DNA of 64,000 bases, taken from assembly GCA_018645405.1 (NCBI GenBank), contig JABGOQ010000133.1, positions 1-64,000 of the forward strand. The letters are read 5' to 3'. A program made the translations under genes and the position numbers. Source of the DNA: Anaerolineae bacterium. Lineage in GTDB: Bacteria; Chloroflexota; Anaerolineae; Anaerolineales; Villigracilaceae. The notes below the pieces were generated by a model that did no database searches, was not told where the DNA came from, and saw only the letters and a list, made by a program, of their open reading frames with translations. The stretch's first letter is position 1; the number at the start of each line of letters is the position of its first letter. Below, piece by piece: positions 24,413-33,524 of this stretch.

Positions 24413-25789
24413 CTAATATTTAAATGGAATTCCCAAGTCTGTTAATTCTGTTTTGACCTGCTCATACAACTGTAAATAATCATTGGATGGCTTGCCTGTT
24501 TGTGAGTCATAACACTCTTGGTAGCGTTTTCCCCCCGGAGCTTTATCAACCTCCTTTTCATATTTTTCTAGTAATTGGTTGACCAATATATTCGCCTGTG
24601 CTGAGTTCATTTCTTTGGCAGCTTGCGCTACCTCTACGCAAAATTGTGCTTCTAGTGGGGAAACCCCATCGTTGACCACGGCTTTTGCTGGATGCACCGT
24701 TTGCACGCCGCCATAGCCCGAAGGCACAAAGCATAGAGTCGCGGCGGCTGCTTCATAGAAATACATTTTGGTCGCTGGGCCAGCAGCGGCATAACCTAAG
24801 GCTATGTCAGGGTAGCGCATATTACGGCTGGATGCTCGTCCGACGACGGAGAAAACCCAAAGGATATCACGCGTGGTGGAACATCCATGCCGGAAGTGAA
24901 CTGGTCCGGTGAGATGATAGCTACCCTGAAAAAGAGTAATCCCCAACAGATAATAAGCCATCATTACCAGTGCAGTACCGGGTGCGCCCCCAGCGTATCC
25001 TCCCAAAATGGGCAAAGCCGTCGAACCAATATTGCCTCCGGTAACTTGAATAAAAGCTAGTCGATTCAAAGTCTCAAAGTTGACTTTCATCTCAGCCAGA
25101 AAGTCAATTAGCCAACCATCGGAAGAGCGCAAACCAAAATCAGGATGTGTACCTGCGATGGTACCAATAGCTGTAGTAGCAGTAGAAATCAGATTGAGAA
25201 TTGGAAGTCCCGGTCGACCACTGCGAGTGAGGGCTTTTCGTCCGGCTTGTATTGCGCTAAGAGACGCGTGGATTTCGAGAGGAGAGCCCCCGATAACGTC
25301 CATCCCCTTGATGCTTTTTAGCGCCGGAATACTGATGGAATTCGCCTGTGGGATGCTTCCATAACCTTCGACTTGAGATAGAGATATATCTTCTGACGAT
25401 GCCACAATCCCTGTCCCGATGTGGAACCAGGGTGGTTTTCCATCTTCAGGCTTGCGTGAGCTGAAAACGCGGCGGTCTCGCCCCTCCCCAAAAGTCGCAT
25501 TGCCGGGTAGATTTGCAACAGCCTGTAAAATCTCATCACGCTCAAATTGGATGACCCGATTAGTGTCGTCGCAATAAACACCAGTCCGCAGAATGAATTC
25601 AAGCGCCGCATCGAAAAGCCGATCGGCTAAAGCATCATCTGATGACACTGGGGTTTCTGGGGTATAGCGAATGTTAAACTCCTGCACGATTTTTCTGACA
25701 TTTGGGATGAGACGCTTCATATTAAAATCATCTTCAGACAAGATTGGGCCAGTGGTGGCTCGTTGCATGAAATCTAATAAATTGGACAT
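24413..25789 (-). CDS. MtmB-family (monomethylamine methyltransferase-like) protein 2, no pyrrolysine
   Basis: 458 aa, a tandem paralogue of the protein at 23023, 16 bp upstream of it. It keeps the MtmB landmarks GVYCDDTNRVIQF, LPILGGYAGG, SYHLTGPVHFRHGCSTTRD, YYFYEAAA-like helix and YQECYDSQTGKP. The pyrrolysine-equivalent position falls in GRPGLPILN as Leu198 (codon 25196-25198, CTC). The active-site Glu position beside PILGGY is not conserved here (GSTALPILGGY), unlike its sister. The pair may therefore differ in substrate or form a heteromer. No stop codons interrupt the frame. Confidence 0.85.
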   Translation of the reverse strand: MSNLLDFMQRATTGPILSEDDFNMKRLIPNVRKIVQEFNIRYTPETPVSSDDALADRLFDAALEFILRTGVYCDDTNRVIQFERDEILQAVANLPGNATFGEGRDRRVFSSRKPEDGKPPWFHIGTGIVASSEDISLSQVEGYGSIPQANSISIPALKSIKGMDVIGGSPLEIHASLSAIQAGRKALTRSGRPGLPILNLISTATTAIGTIAGTHPDFGLRSSDGWLIDFLAEMKVNFETLNRLAFIQVTGGNIGSTALPILGGYAGGAPGTALVMMAYYLLGITLFQGSYHLTGPVHFRHGCSTTRDILWVFSVVGRASSRNMRYPDIALGYAAAGPATKMYFYEAAAATLCFVPSGYGGVQTVHPAKAVVNDGVSPLEAQFCVEVAQAAKEMNSAQANILVNQLLEKYEKEVDKAPGGKRYQECYDSQTGKPSNDYLQLYEQVKTELTDLGIPFKY

Positions 25790-25820
25790 TGTGCACCTCT
25801 CTCTTATCTATATCGTTGAA

Positions 25821-27266
25821 CTATTTAACAGCGATTGCGTCTCCGGCAACCAAGCCCTTAAATTCGGCTTGAATCCGATTATCTACATCAGGCGAAAAAA
25901 GGACTGGGTTATCGCGTCTCAGGATCTCATTAACCCGCCGCATAGCTTTTGCCTGCGAGTCGGGCTTGTTTTCCGCCTCCCATTGACCTCTTACAGAGCG
26001 GTCAGCAATTTCAGGAAGCAGCGCGGCTGTGCGCATCTGCCGGGCGGTGTGAGCTTTATTTAGGAAAATACCACCCGGGCCAGCTTCTGCGATCACATCC
26101 AGAGCCAGGTTTTCCTGACTAAATCGTAAGCCACGCGCAACTTGCTTAAGCATGAGCGCAATTTCGTTATCAATTACTGCTTTGGAAAAATCGAAAACCA
26201 TCAGCGCGTCGAGCAATCCACCCATATTCAATAAATCGGCCCCAGCAAGTACAGCGGACACGGTGGACATCCCCGTTTCATATCCAGATTGAGCATCATT
26301 TGTTTTGGCATTGGTCAACCCAACGAAGCCGCCGCAGGGGATGTTATAGTAGCGTGCCATTTGGGTGCAGCCCATTGCCAGCACCCCAGTTTCAATCGCG
26401 CCCGGCGCATAAGCTCCGGTGCGCATGTCTGCTACTGTCGGCAAAGGCTCATAAATGATAGCTTTGCCTGGGCGTGACATTTGTTCCAATGTTGCTTGCG
26501 CTAAAAATTCGGCATTCGCCAATGCCAGCGTCCCAACCAAAGTTAGCGGAGAACTCACTCCCGCGTTAGGTGCTACAACGCCATAACTGGGGATTCCCCG
26601 CTCGGTGAGACGCATCAGCTTTTCAGTTGATTCCACATCCATTGTTAGTGGTGAAATCAGGGAGCAGTATTGAAAGGTGATAAAGGGACGTTCCCAAAAG
26701 GCTGCCTCACTCCCTGCAATCAGTGCACCTAATTTCAAGATATTATCAACCTCATGCATGTTGGGAGCACTGCCCCGTATTGGTTTTAGACAATTCTTAA
26801 GCGCAGGGTAAAAACGAGATAGACTAAATTGGTCGGGTGGCGCGTCATCGGCGATGACCGAGATAGAAAAGATATCGTAGCCCAATAATTCATTAACGAG
26901 ATAGGCGATTCGGGCAATATCGTCCGAGCGAGAACGTCGTATTTCCCCCGTTTCCAGATCGATAATATCTGGCGCAGAACTGCCTGTGACTAAAAGCGGA
27001 CCATCTCCTGGAATTGTACGATCATATTTTGGGTCACGCCCGTGAAAAGTGAAGGTGGGTGGGATAGACTGAAGAAAATGCTCAATAACTTTATTCGGAA
27101 ACTTGATGATTTCAGTCCCCGCATCTTCCTGACATCCGTGTTCCACGAAACGCTGACGCGCCTCTTGGTTGTGAACCAACATGCCCACATTCTTCAGGAT
27201 TTCGAGCGAGGTTTCGTGAATGCTCTCGACTTGTTCTGGTGTGAGCAATTCTGCAAAGTGTGTCAC
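25821..27266 (-). CDS. MttB-superfamily methyltransferase 2 (non-pyrrolysine)
   Basis: 481 aa from GTG 27266, which has GGAG six bases upstream and matches the start of the paralogue at 9368 (MTHFAELLTPEQVE / MKTLATLLTQEQVQ); a TTG at 27278 is the alternative. COG5598 features: FTFHGRDPKYDRTIP, DDIARIAYLVNELLGYDIF, DMRTGAYAPGAIETGVL, DAQSGYETGMSTVSAVLAGADLLNMGG and GPGGIFLNKAHT. No in-frame UAG. It heads the minus-strand operon MttB, MtmB-like 2, MtmB-like 1, MFS, corrinoid protein, and so likely donates methyl to the corrinoid protein at 21101. Confidence 0.9.
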   Translation of the reverse strand: MTHFAELLTPEQVESIHETSLEILKNVGMLVHNQEARQRFVEHGCQEDAGTEIIKFPNKVIEHFLQSIPPTFTFHGRDPKYDRTIPGDGPLLVTGSSAPDIIDLETGEIRRSRSDDIARIAYLVNELLGYDIFSISVIADDAPPDQFSLSRFYPALKNCLKPIRGSAPNMHEVDNILKLGALIAGSEAAFWERPFITFQYCSLISPLTMDVESTEKLMRLTERGIPSYGVVAPNAGVSSPLTLVGTLALANAEFLAQATLEQMSRPGKAIIYEPLPTVADMRTGAYAPGAIETGVLAMGCTQMARYYNIPCGGFVGLTNAKTNDAQSGYETGMSTVSAVLAGADLLNMGGLLDALMVFDFSKAVIDNEIALMLKQVARGLRFSQENLALDVIAEAGPGGIFLNKAHTARQMRTAALLPEIADRSVRGQWEAENKPDSQAKAMRRVNEILRRDNPVLFSPDVDNRIQAEFKGLVAGDAIAVK

Positions 27267-27719
27267 TATTGACTCCAATCACTTTTACAAACTGAAAAAG
27301 GTATCTGTGGTCTTGTGGCATTGTTGGTATCGTAGCTGAGAACTGGTGCCAAAGTTGGGGGGCTGGATGATTCGAGAAAGGTTTTTTGGGTTGCACTCAA
27401 CCCCACGCCTTGACAGGGCAATATCTCCATGATATTTTTTATATATCGCAAAATTGGTATTAACCATTAGACCGTTGCGATTATATCAGAAATTTATCCC
27501 ACATAGCAAGAGGAATAACTAATTCTAGCGGAGTTGGTAATTTTGTCCGAGCGGAGTTGGTAATTTTGTCCGAAATCAATGAATTCCATTCATCGCTGAT
27601 ATGTAAAACATGTTCACCCCGTGTCCATTTCCAATCTCTTTGAACGGATTTTATATGCTAGTAGTCGAATTCTATTTGGTTGCAAGCAGGAAATCGCAAA
27701 GTCAGTTAAAATTAGAAAA
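27267..27719. other. Divergent control region of MttB/MtmB operon and GntR 2
   Basis: About 450 bp with no gene. It carries a perfect tandem duplication (27528-27573) and a TTGGTATTAACCATT dyad near 27449-27463 that loosely resembles the GGTTTATAAACC operator core of the first GntR regulator. Promoters for both directions are expected here but no consensus pair is convincing. Confidence 0.5.
27528..27573 (+). repeat. Perfect tandem duplication of a 23-bp unit
   Basis: Two identical 23-bp units (AGCGGAGTTGGTAATTTTGT plus CCG) lie head to tail, between the divergent MttB operon and the GntR 2 gene. The 23-bp period equals the spacing of the two palindromes in the GntR 1 operator, so tandem binding sites for a dimeric regulator are possible. 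A recent duplication without function is the alternative. Confidence 0.7.
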
Positions 27720-28460
27720 ATGATTAATTCTAACCACCTTCAAACAACCGTGCCACTCTATATACAAATCGCTGAGAGCTTGCTTGAACAGATCGTAACG
27801 GGCAAACTATCACCTGATGAACGACTACCATCTGAACGCGAGTTGAGCAAAAAGCTAAACGTCAGCCGTGTAACATTGCGAGCTGCTTTACGCGTGCTGG
27901 ATAATAAAGGCTTGCTCATTCGTCGCCCTGGGGATGGAACCTATATTGCTAGCCCCAAGATTGAACGGCAGGCAGCCAAGTTGGTTCCTTTTACAGAGGG
28001 GATGCGTAAACGCGGCTATCAAGTGAGTGCTAAAATCATCATTTTAGAACAACGTCTGGCAGCAGTCTCGGTAGCAGGCAAGCTCAATATCCCTGTCTCA
28101 TCCTCCATTTATTACTGTCAAAGATTGCGTCTTATCAATCAAGAGCCAGTGGCATTGGAGCAATTCTCAATGCCTGTATATCGTTTTCCGAATTTGGAAA
28201 GCCATGATCTGGAAAACCGCTCATTTTATGAAATTGCAGAAAGCGAATATGGCATCACCATCCGCCAAGCCCAACAGAGCCTGGAAGCAGTTGTGGCAAC
28301 AGAATTCGAGGCGGCTCTTCTGGGAATTGAGCCAGGCGCACCATTGATGTTGGAACGTCGTTTGGCTTTCGACCCAGATGACCAGCCAGTAGAGTATGGA
28401 CATGACTTGTACCGGGGCGATCATTTCCGCTTCATAACCGAAGTTGCCCCCCTTGAGTAA
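27720..28460 (+). CDS. GntR/HutC-family regulator with UTRA domain (2)
   Basis: 246 aa from ATG 27720 (MINSNHLQTTVPLYIQIAESLLEQI); the open frame extends to 27621, but those residues lie outside the fold. The HTH (LPSERELSKKLNVSRVTLRAALRVLDNKG) and UTRA domain (IYYCQRLRLINQEPVALEQFSMPVYRFPNL ... VEYGHDLYRGDHFRF) align with GntR 1 almost throughout. Divergent from the MttB/MtmB operon, hence its likely repressor. Repeat fragment R3 starts right after the stop codon. Confidence 0.9.
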   Translation: MINSNHLQTTVPLYIQIAESLLEQIVTGKLSPDERLPSERELSKKLNVSRVTLRAALRVLDNKGLLIRRPGDGTYIASPKIERQAAKLVPFTEGMRKRGYQVSAKIIILEQRLAAVSVAGKLNIPVSSSIYYCQRLRLINQEPVALEQFSMPVYRFPNLESHDLENRSFYEIAESEYGITIRQAQQSLEAVVATEFEAALLGIEPGAPLMLERRLAFDPDDQPVEYGHDLYRGDHFRFITEVAPLE

Positions 28461-28464
28461 GATT

Positions 28465-28510
28465 ACGCGGCGCGCAAGCCCAAATCACGCGCGACGCGGC
28501 TTTTCATCCT
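28465..28510. repeat. Dispersed hairpin repeat, fragment R3
   Basis: ACGCGGCGCGCAAGCCCAAA followed by TCACGCGCGACGCGGC and TTTTCATCCT is the right-hand end of the repeat family. The left part is missing. Begins 4 bp after the GntR 2 stop codon. Confidence 0.65.
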
Positions 28511-28690
28511 ATTAGAAAAATTGGTAGTGGGTAAATTGAAATGATGGAATGACTCTGCGAGGAGCATGCACGCGCGACGTGGCAGTCCTCCGCCCTGAAA
28601 ATGAGATTGCTTCGGCGATGGAGCTGCCTCGCAAAATCATCATCACTTATCACAGAACCACTACTGAAAAAATTACCACTGAGGAAGAGT

Positions 28691-29227
28691 ATGACAGAAG
28701 AATATTTCGACATCGTTGATGAGAACAATGAAATCATTGGGCAAGAGCTAAGGCGTATTGTTCATCAAACCGGTCTGTGGCATCGGGGCGTTCACGTTTT
28801 CCTTTTCGCGCCAGATGACAAGCTATTAGTTCAAAAGCGTAGCCAGACTTGCGATACATTTCCCGGCACCTTGGATTGTTCGGTTTCAGAACATTTGAAA
28901 CCTGGAGAATCTTATTTGAAAGGCGCAATTCGAGGATTGAAAGAAGAACTGGGCGTTGAGGGTATTTCTCTTACTCGTTTGATTCAGTTTAAGATGATTT
29001 ACGGTCCAAATGATAATGAGTTCAGCGAGGTATACAAAGGGGGCTTAGATGGAATTACGATTACGATGGATCCTCACGAAGTCGATGAGATAGGCTTTTA
29101 TAGCATCCCGGAATTGGAAGAAATAATGGCAAAGGGAAAACCACCGATTGCTCCGTGGTTCATTCAATTGATCCGATGGTATACGGGAAAACCAACAGAG
29201 ATGGATGAAATTATATGGACACGCTGA
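28691..29227 (+). CDS. Nudix hydrolase / IPP-isomerase-like protein
   Basis: 178 aa from ATG 28691 with GAGGAAGAG as ribosome site; the frame is open upstream to 28601 without coding character. A Nudix box is recognisable in LKPGESYLKGAIRGLKEELG, with the E-x7-R spacing and final EELG, but the usual RE pair reads RG, and the opening Gly is replaced, so metal binding may be altered. The opening EEYFDIVDENNEIIGQELRR and 'LLVQKRSQTCDTFPGTLDCSV' are as in YfcD-type proteins. The substrate is unknown. It is followed by a decayed kinase gene. Confidence 0.82.
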   Translation: MTEEYFDIVDENNEIIGQELRRIVHQTGLWHRGVHVFLFAPDDKLLVQKRSQTCDTFPGTLDCSVSEHLKPGESYLKGAIRGLKEELGVEGISLTRLIQFKMIYGPNDNEFSEVYKGGLDGITITMDPHEVDEIGFYSIPELEEIMAKGKPPIAPWFIQLIRWYTGKPTEMDEIIWTR

Positions 29228-29238
29228 TGACCTAATAG

Positions 29239-30042
29239 ATTGCACTTGAACTAGCAAGCATTTATTTCCTGGAAGCCGATGCCAACCAACGCCCGTCCAA
29301 TGTAGTTTACGATCGGACTGATTCATCGAACAGTACGGCAATCGCAGATGATTTTGATTGGGATGCCATCTTCGATGATGCGGGCTGGTTCCACATTACC
29401 GGTATCACGCCAGCAATGAGCGAGTCAGAGGCGAAACTGGCGCTAACAGCTGTCCAGCAAGCCCAAAGCAAGGGCGTAACCGTATCCTGTGATTATAACT
29501 ATCGCAAGAAATTGTGGAAGTATGGCAAGACCGCATCAGAAGTGATACGAGAATTGGTGCAATATGTTGATGTTGGTATTGTCAACGAAGAAGATTGCCA
29601 GCGTTCGCAGGGAGTGAGTGTGTCTGAAGGTGATTGGGAAGAAAGTGTAAGCACAGGAAAGTTAGATACCTCAAAATATGAAGCGTTGGCAAAGAAAATA
29701 TTTGATGAGTTTCCGAATTTGAAATATCAGGCCATTACCCTTCGTGAAAGCATCAGTGCTTGCCATAATGGCTGGTCGGGTTGCCTGTATAATGGTAAAG
29801 ATTTCCTTTTAAGCCAACGATACGATATTACCGATATTGTTGATCGTGTGGGTGGTGGTGACTCTTTTGCCGCCGGGCTAATTTTTGGATTACATACCGG
29901 CAAAAATGATGAGGATGCACTACGCTTTGCCGTAGCAGCTTCATGTTTGATGCATTCGATCTTAGGGGATGTAAATCTGGCAACGCTTGAAGAAGTAGAA
30001 CGATTGGCTGGCGGAGACGCTTCAGGCCGAGTACAGCGATAA
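29239..30042 (+). pseudogene. PfkB-family (2-keto-3-deoxygluconate kinase-like) gene, 5' truncated
   Basis: From 29239 the frame reads [20 protein letters not shown] and on through VVYDRTDSS..., continuous with the annotated-length frame from ATG 29416 (208 aa). The homology to KDG kinases starts at 'GIYFLE...QRPSxVxYDR', normally residue ~100, so about 100 N-terminal residues are gone and stop codons (TAA TAG, 29233-29238) lie directly before. The C-terminal half is well kept: [19 protein letters not shown] and the catalytic [17 protein letters not shown]. The loss of the N-terminal lobe argues for a non-functional remnant, with the break next to the Nudix gene. Confidence 0.75.
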
Positions 30043-30059
30043 TGGTTTTATAAAACTAT
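30042..30059. promoter_or_regulatory. Possible GntR/UTRA operator upstream of FGGY kinase
   Basis: ATGGTTTTATAAAACTAT is a near-palindrome with the same TTTATAAA centre as the operator pair at 14301-14341. It lies about 90 bp before the FGGY kinase start, where an operator would act. The match is partial. Confidence 0.4.
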
Positions 30060-30149
30060 AAATTCCTTCTCCTCCAATAGCTAAGATGAAAATAGCTGAC
30101 ATGTTGACACGAAAAAACATATTACTCAATAAGTTTAACGGAGTTTTCT

Positions 30150-31730
30150 ATGCAAAGTGATAAATCAAAATACATTTTTACCATTGATCTCGGTACAAAC
30201 GGTCCCAAAGTGGCATTGATCTCCACTACGGGCGAAGTTATCGCGCATGAGTTTGAAGAAAACGATGTCATTTTGCTCCCCAATGGCGGGGCAGAGCAGG
30301 ATCCTGATGATTGGTGGCAGGCGATATCCAAGTCGGCGCAACGGTTGGTTGCCAAAAACCAAGCCCAAATCAAGGACGTTGTCGCTGTCAGTTGCACCAG
30401 TCAATGGTCAGGGACGGTAGCTGTCGACCAAGAGGGGAATCCGCTTATGAATGCTATTATCTGGATGGATACGCGCGGCGAACCTTATGTGAACAATGTG
30501 GCGGGCGGTGGCATCCAGGTTGAGGGTTATGCCATCCCCAAAATGATTCAATGGATTAGTAAAACGGGTGGTGCGCCAGCTCATTCTGGCAAAGATCCTA
30601 TTGCTCATATTTTGTATATTCAAAACGAATTGCCAGAAATTTATGAGAAAACTTATAAATTTCTTGAGCCTAAGGATTATCTCAACCTGAAATTAACGGG
30701 GAAGTTTGCCGCATCTTATGATTCGATTGCGCTGCATTGGGTGACGGATAATCGGGATATTGACAATATTGTTTACGATGATGCGCTTTTCAAAATTACT
30801 ACTTTAGAGCGGGGTAAACTGCCCGAACTCAAGCGTGCAGTGGACTTGCTCGGCGATCTAAAAGCGGATGTTGCCAGTGAGCTTGGTTTGCCAGAAGGCA
30901 CCCCTGTTGTGATGGGGACTCCCGACGTACATTCGGCGGCGATTGGCTCTGGCGCGGTGAAAGATTTTGAAGGCCATCTTTATGTTGGCACATCTTCTTG
31001 GCTGACTTGCCACGTTCCTTTTAAGAAAACGGATGTTTTTCATGGGATGGGTTCTCTCCCCTCACCCATTCCTGGACGCTATTTGCTGCTTAACGAACAA
31101 GAATCCGCTGGAGCCTGTTTGAAGTTTTTGAAAGATAGTATCTTGTATCACGAAGACGAATTATTAACGGAAGCAAATGTGCCCGATATTTATAAAGTTT
31201 TCGATCAGGTTGCGGCAAATGCACCGGCAGGGAGCGGGAAGTTGATTTTTACCCCGTGGCTTTATGGTGAGCGCACGCCGATTGAGGACCATACAATTCG
31301 AGGCGGCTTCCACAATATGTCCCTTCAAACGACTCGTGAGCATTTGATTCGGGCGGTGTTCGAAGGCGTGGCATATAACACGAAATGGCTTTTGAAATAT
31401 GCCGAAAAATTTATCAGCAGGCGCATGGATGTGCTGAATATTATTGGTGGTGGTGCAAATTCTGCGCTCTGGTGTCAAATCTTCGCCGATGTGTTGGATA
31501 GAGATATTTGCCAGGTGAAAGACCCCATTCACGCCAATTCGCGCGGGGCGGCTCTTTTGGCATCAGTGGCTTTGGGACATAGCACCTTTGATGATATTTC
31601 TGAACAAACTCAAATTGTGGCTACATATCATCCCAACCCTGAAAACAGAGAAATTTACGATGAGCTCTTCGATGAGTTTTTGGGAATTTATAAGCGCAAT
31701 AAAACGATGTATGCGCGGTTGAATGGGTAA
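30150..31730 (+). CDS. FGGY-family carbohydrate kinase (xylulokinase-like)
   Basis: 526 aa. The first phosphate-binding loop is IFTIDLGTNGPKVALI (~9-24), with ISTTGEVIAHEF, then VVAVSCTSQWSGTVAVD, IIWMDTRG and LEPKDYLNLKLTG. The second FGGY domain has GHLYVGTSSWLTCHVP, FTPWLYGERTP and INIIGGGANSALWCQIFADVL. It transfers phosphate from ATP to a sugar or polyol; xylulokinase-like by overall pattern, but substrate not certain. It lies after a truncated kinase and before a PLP decarboxylase, so this sub-cluster looks like sugar metabolism not directly tied to methyl transfer. Confidence 0.87.
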   Translation: MQSDKSKYIFTIDLGTNGPKVALISTTGEVIAHEFEENDVILLPNGGAEQDPDDWWQAISKSAQRLVAKNQAQIKDVVAVSCTSQWSGTVAVDQEGNPLMNAIIWMDTRGEPYVNNVAGGGIQVEGYAIPKMIQWISKTGGAPAHSGKDPIAHILYIQNELPEIYEKTYKFLEPKDYLNLKLTGKFAASYDSIALHWVTDNRDIDNIVYDDALFKITTLERGKLPELKRAVDLLGDLKADVASELGLPEGTPVVMGTPDVHSAAIGSGAVKDFEGHLYVGTSSWLTCHVPFKKTDVFHGMGSLPSPIPGRYLLLNEQESAGACLKFLKDSILYHEDELLTEANVPDIYKVFDQVAANAPAGSGKLIFTPWLYGERTPIEDHTIRGGFHNMSLQTTREHLIRAVFEGVAYNTKWLLKYAEKFISRRMDVLNIIGGGANSALWCQIFADVLDRDICQVKDPIHANSRGAALLASVALGHSTFDDISEQTQIVATYHPNPENREIYDELFDEFLGIYKRNKTMYARLNG

Positions 31731-31853
31731 GGAGCGAAGAAGGGGAGACGGTAGATGTGCATTGCATCCGCTTTTGGATCCGATGTATTTCGGATTTAAT
31801 TAAGACATCGGTGTTTTTTAGACCCGAACTGCAATATCATGCCCTTTGGGTAC

Positions 31854-31868
31854 GCATTTTATAAATGC
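31854..31868. promoter_or_regulatory. Small dyad upstream of PLP decarboxylase
   Basis: GCATTT-TAT-AAATGC is a perfect 6+6 dyad with a TTTATAAA-like centre, 38 bp before the chosen start at 31906. It may be an operator of the same GntR type or chance in AT-rich DNA. Confidence 0.25.
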
Positions 31869-31905
31869 AATGCAGTTCTACAAAATTTTAAAAGTGAGAA
31901 AAACT

Positions 31906-33420
31906 ATGGACCCTATGGAATTCATCAATAAACTTGGCTGGGTGCCGCCGCGCATTATGGCGGTTTTAGAGCGCAACCTTAGAAAAATTCCTTATGTGCA
32001 GGAGAAGATCCAAGGTGAGTATGATGGAATTATGGGGGATTTAGAAAATTCGCTCAAACCCTATAGAGAAGATTTTCTCACTTTTTCTGAAATCCCCGCA
32101 GAAGGACGCGGCAAGGAGAAAATTCTCGCAGAAATGCAGTCTTTGCATGACCTTGAAGCCTCCAAATGGCAGGATGGCTTTGTTTCTGGCGCGGTATATC
32201 ATGGCGATCAGGAGCATATAGATTTTCTCAATAAGGTTTATGCTCTCAATTCACAGAGTAATCCTCTCCATTCCGATTTGTGGCCCAGCGCGGCAAAGTT
32301 TGAGGCAGAAATTATTGCCATGACAGCTAATATGCTCGGAGCGGAGGATAACCCGGACCCCAAAAAAGCAATTTGTGGCACTGTTTCGTCGGGTGGCACA
32401 GAAAGCATTCTGCTGGCGATGAAGACCTATAGGGATTTCGCCAGAGATAAAAAAGGCATCAGACGCCCTGAAATGATCGTCCCCACCACCGTCCACGCAG
32501 CATTCGACAAAGCCTCACAATATTTTGGGATCAAGAGGATCCGCATTCCTGTAGACGAGAATTTTTGCGCTGATGTGATCGCCACAAAAAAAGCGGTTAC
32601 CCGTAATGCTATTGTTATCGTGGGATCGGCTCCTGCTTTTCCTCATGGCACAGTGGATCCGATCGAAGAGCTTTCTGAATTAGCCTATAAGCGCGGAATT
32701 GGATTTCACACCGATGCCTGCCTGGGCGGATTTGTGCTCCCTTGGGCGAAGAAGCTTGGATACGATGTCCCGACCTTTGACTTTAGTTTGCGTGGCGTTA
32801 CCTCGATCTCTGCTGACACCCATAAATACGGCTACGCGGCAAAAGGGACTTCGGTGGTGCTTTATCGTGGTGAGGAGTTGCGCCATTATCAATTTTATAC
32901 CTCCACAGAATGGCCCGGTGGCTTATATTTTTCACCCACTTTGGCGGGGAGTCGGCCCGGCGCGTTAAGCGCCGCCTGCTGGGCATCCATGCTCACAATG
33001 GGCGCAGATGGCTATACCCAAGCTGCCAAGAAAATTATGGAAACCGCCGCCATCATTAGAAAGGGCGTTGATGAAATCCCTGAATTGAGTGTCTTGGGGA
33101 ATCCGCTTTTTGTGATCGCTTTTGGATCAGATACCGTGAATGTCTTCAGGGTGATGGACTATATGACAAAACAGGGTTGGAGCTTGAACGGACTCCACAA
33201 ACCCTCCGCTGTTCACATCTGCGTCACCCTGAGGCATACTCAGCCCGAGGTTGCGGAAAAATTTATCGAAGATTTGCAAGCTGGGGTCACGTTCGTTCGC
33301 GAAAACCCAGATGAAGAAGGTAGTATGGCTCCCATATACGGCATGGGAAGTTCCCTTCCATTGAGAGGAGTTGTCTCGGATATGCTGAAGAAGTATCTGG
33401 ATTTATTATATAAAATTTGA
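31906..33420 (+). CDS. PLP-dependent group II decarboxylase / sphingosine-1-phosphate lyase-like
   Basis: 504 aa from ATG 31906 ([17 protein letters not shown]); 20 extra residues would come from the start at 31846. The fold-type I decarboxylase core shows [34 protein letters not shown] (the Asp that pairs with the PLP ring nitrogen) and the Schiff-base lysine in [13 protein letters not shown] near residue 307. The pattern 'YHG..' and '[11 protein letters not shown]' is that of sphingosine-1-phosphate lyase relatives, which in bacteria cleave long-chain-base or other phosphoamino alcohols. It lies with an FGGY kinase; the substrate is uncertain. Confidence 0.85.
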   Translation: MDPMEFINKLGWVPPRIMAVLERNLRKIPYVQEKIQGEYDGIMGDLENSLKPYREDFLTFSEIPAEGRGKEKILAEMQSLHDLEASKWQDGFVSGAVYHGDQEHIDFLNKVYALNSQSNPLHSDLWPSAAKFEAEIIAMTANMLGAEDNPDPKKAICGTVSSGGTESILLAMKTYRDFARDKKGIRRPEMIVPTTVHAAFDKASQYFGIKRIRIPVDENFCADVIATKKAVTRNAIVIVGSAPAFPHGTVDPIEELSELAYKRGIGFHTDACLGGFVLPWAKKLGYDVPTFDFSLRGVTSISADTHKYGYAAKGTSVVLYRGEELRHYQFYTSTEWPGGLYFSPTLAGSRPGALSAACWASMLTMGADGYTQAAKKIMETAAIIRKGVDEIPELSVLGNPLFVIAFGSDTVNVFRVMDYMTKQGWSLNGLHKPSAVHICVTLRHTQPEVAEKFIEDLQAGVTFVRENPDEEGSMAPIYGMGSSLPLRGVVSDMLKKYLDLLYKI

Positions 33421-33478
33421 GTTAAATTGACAGAATCTGCAGCAATAACGAACACCGTACCTGCCGGTGCGGCATGGT

Positions 33479-33520
33479 ATAACCCGGAGGTCGCAGGTTC
33501 GAGCCTCGTCAGCCACCCCA
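33479..33520 (+). other. Displaced 3' part of a tRNA-Met gene (attachment-site remnant)
   Basis: ATAACCCGGAGGTCGCAGG followed by TTCGAGCCTCGTCAGCCACC and CCA matches the anticodon 3' arm, variable loop, T arm and acceptor end of a bacterial tRNA-Met, including the encoded CCA. No D arm or 5' acceptor precedes it, and the T stem has a mismatch, so it is not a working tRNA. A terminator follows directly, as after a true tRNA gene. It probably marks the distal end of an element that integrated into tRNA-Met. Confidence 0.6.
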
Positions 33521-33524
33521 AGAG

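Noticed and set aside
29416-30042. Functional 208-aa sugar kinase
   Set aside because: The homology continues upstream of the ATG without a start codon and lacks the N-terminal substrate lobe, so the gene is better called a remnant.
33421-33520. Functional tRNA gene just before the terminator
   Set aside because: No GTGGCTG-type 5' strand or D arm upstream, and the T stem has a mismatch; only the 3' part of a tRNA-Met is present.
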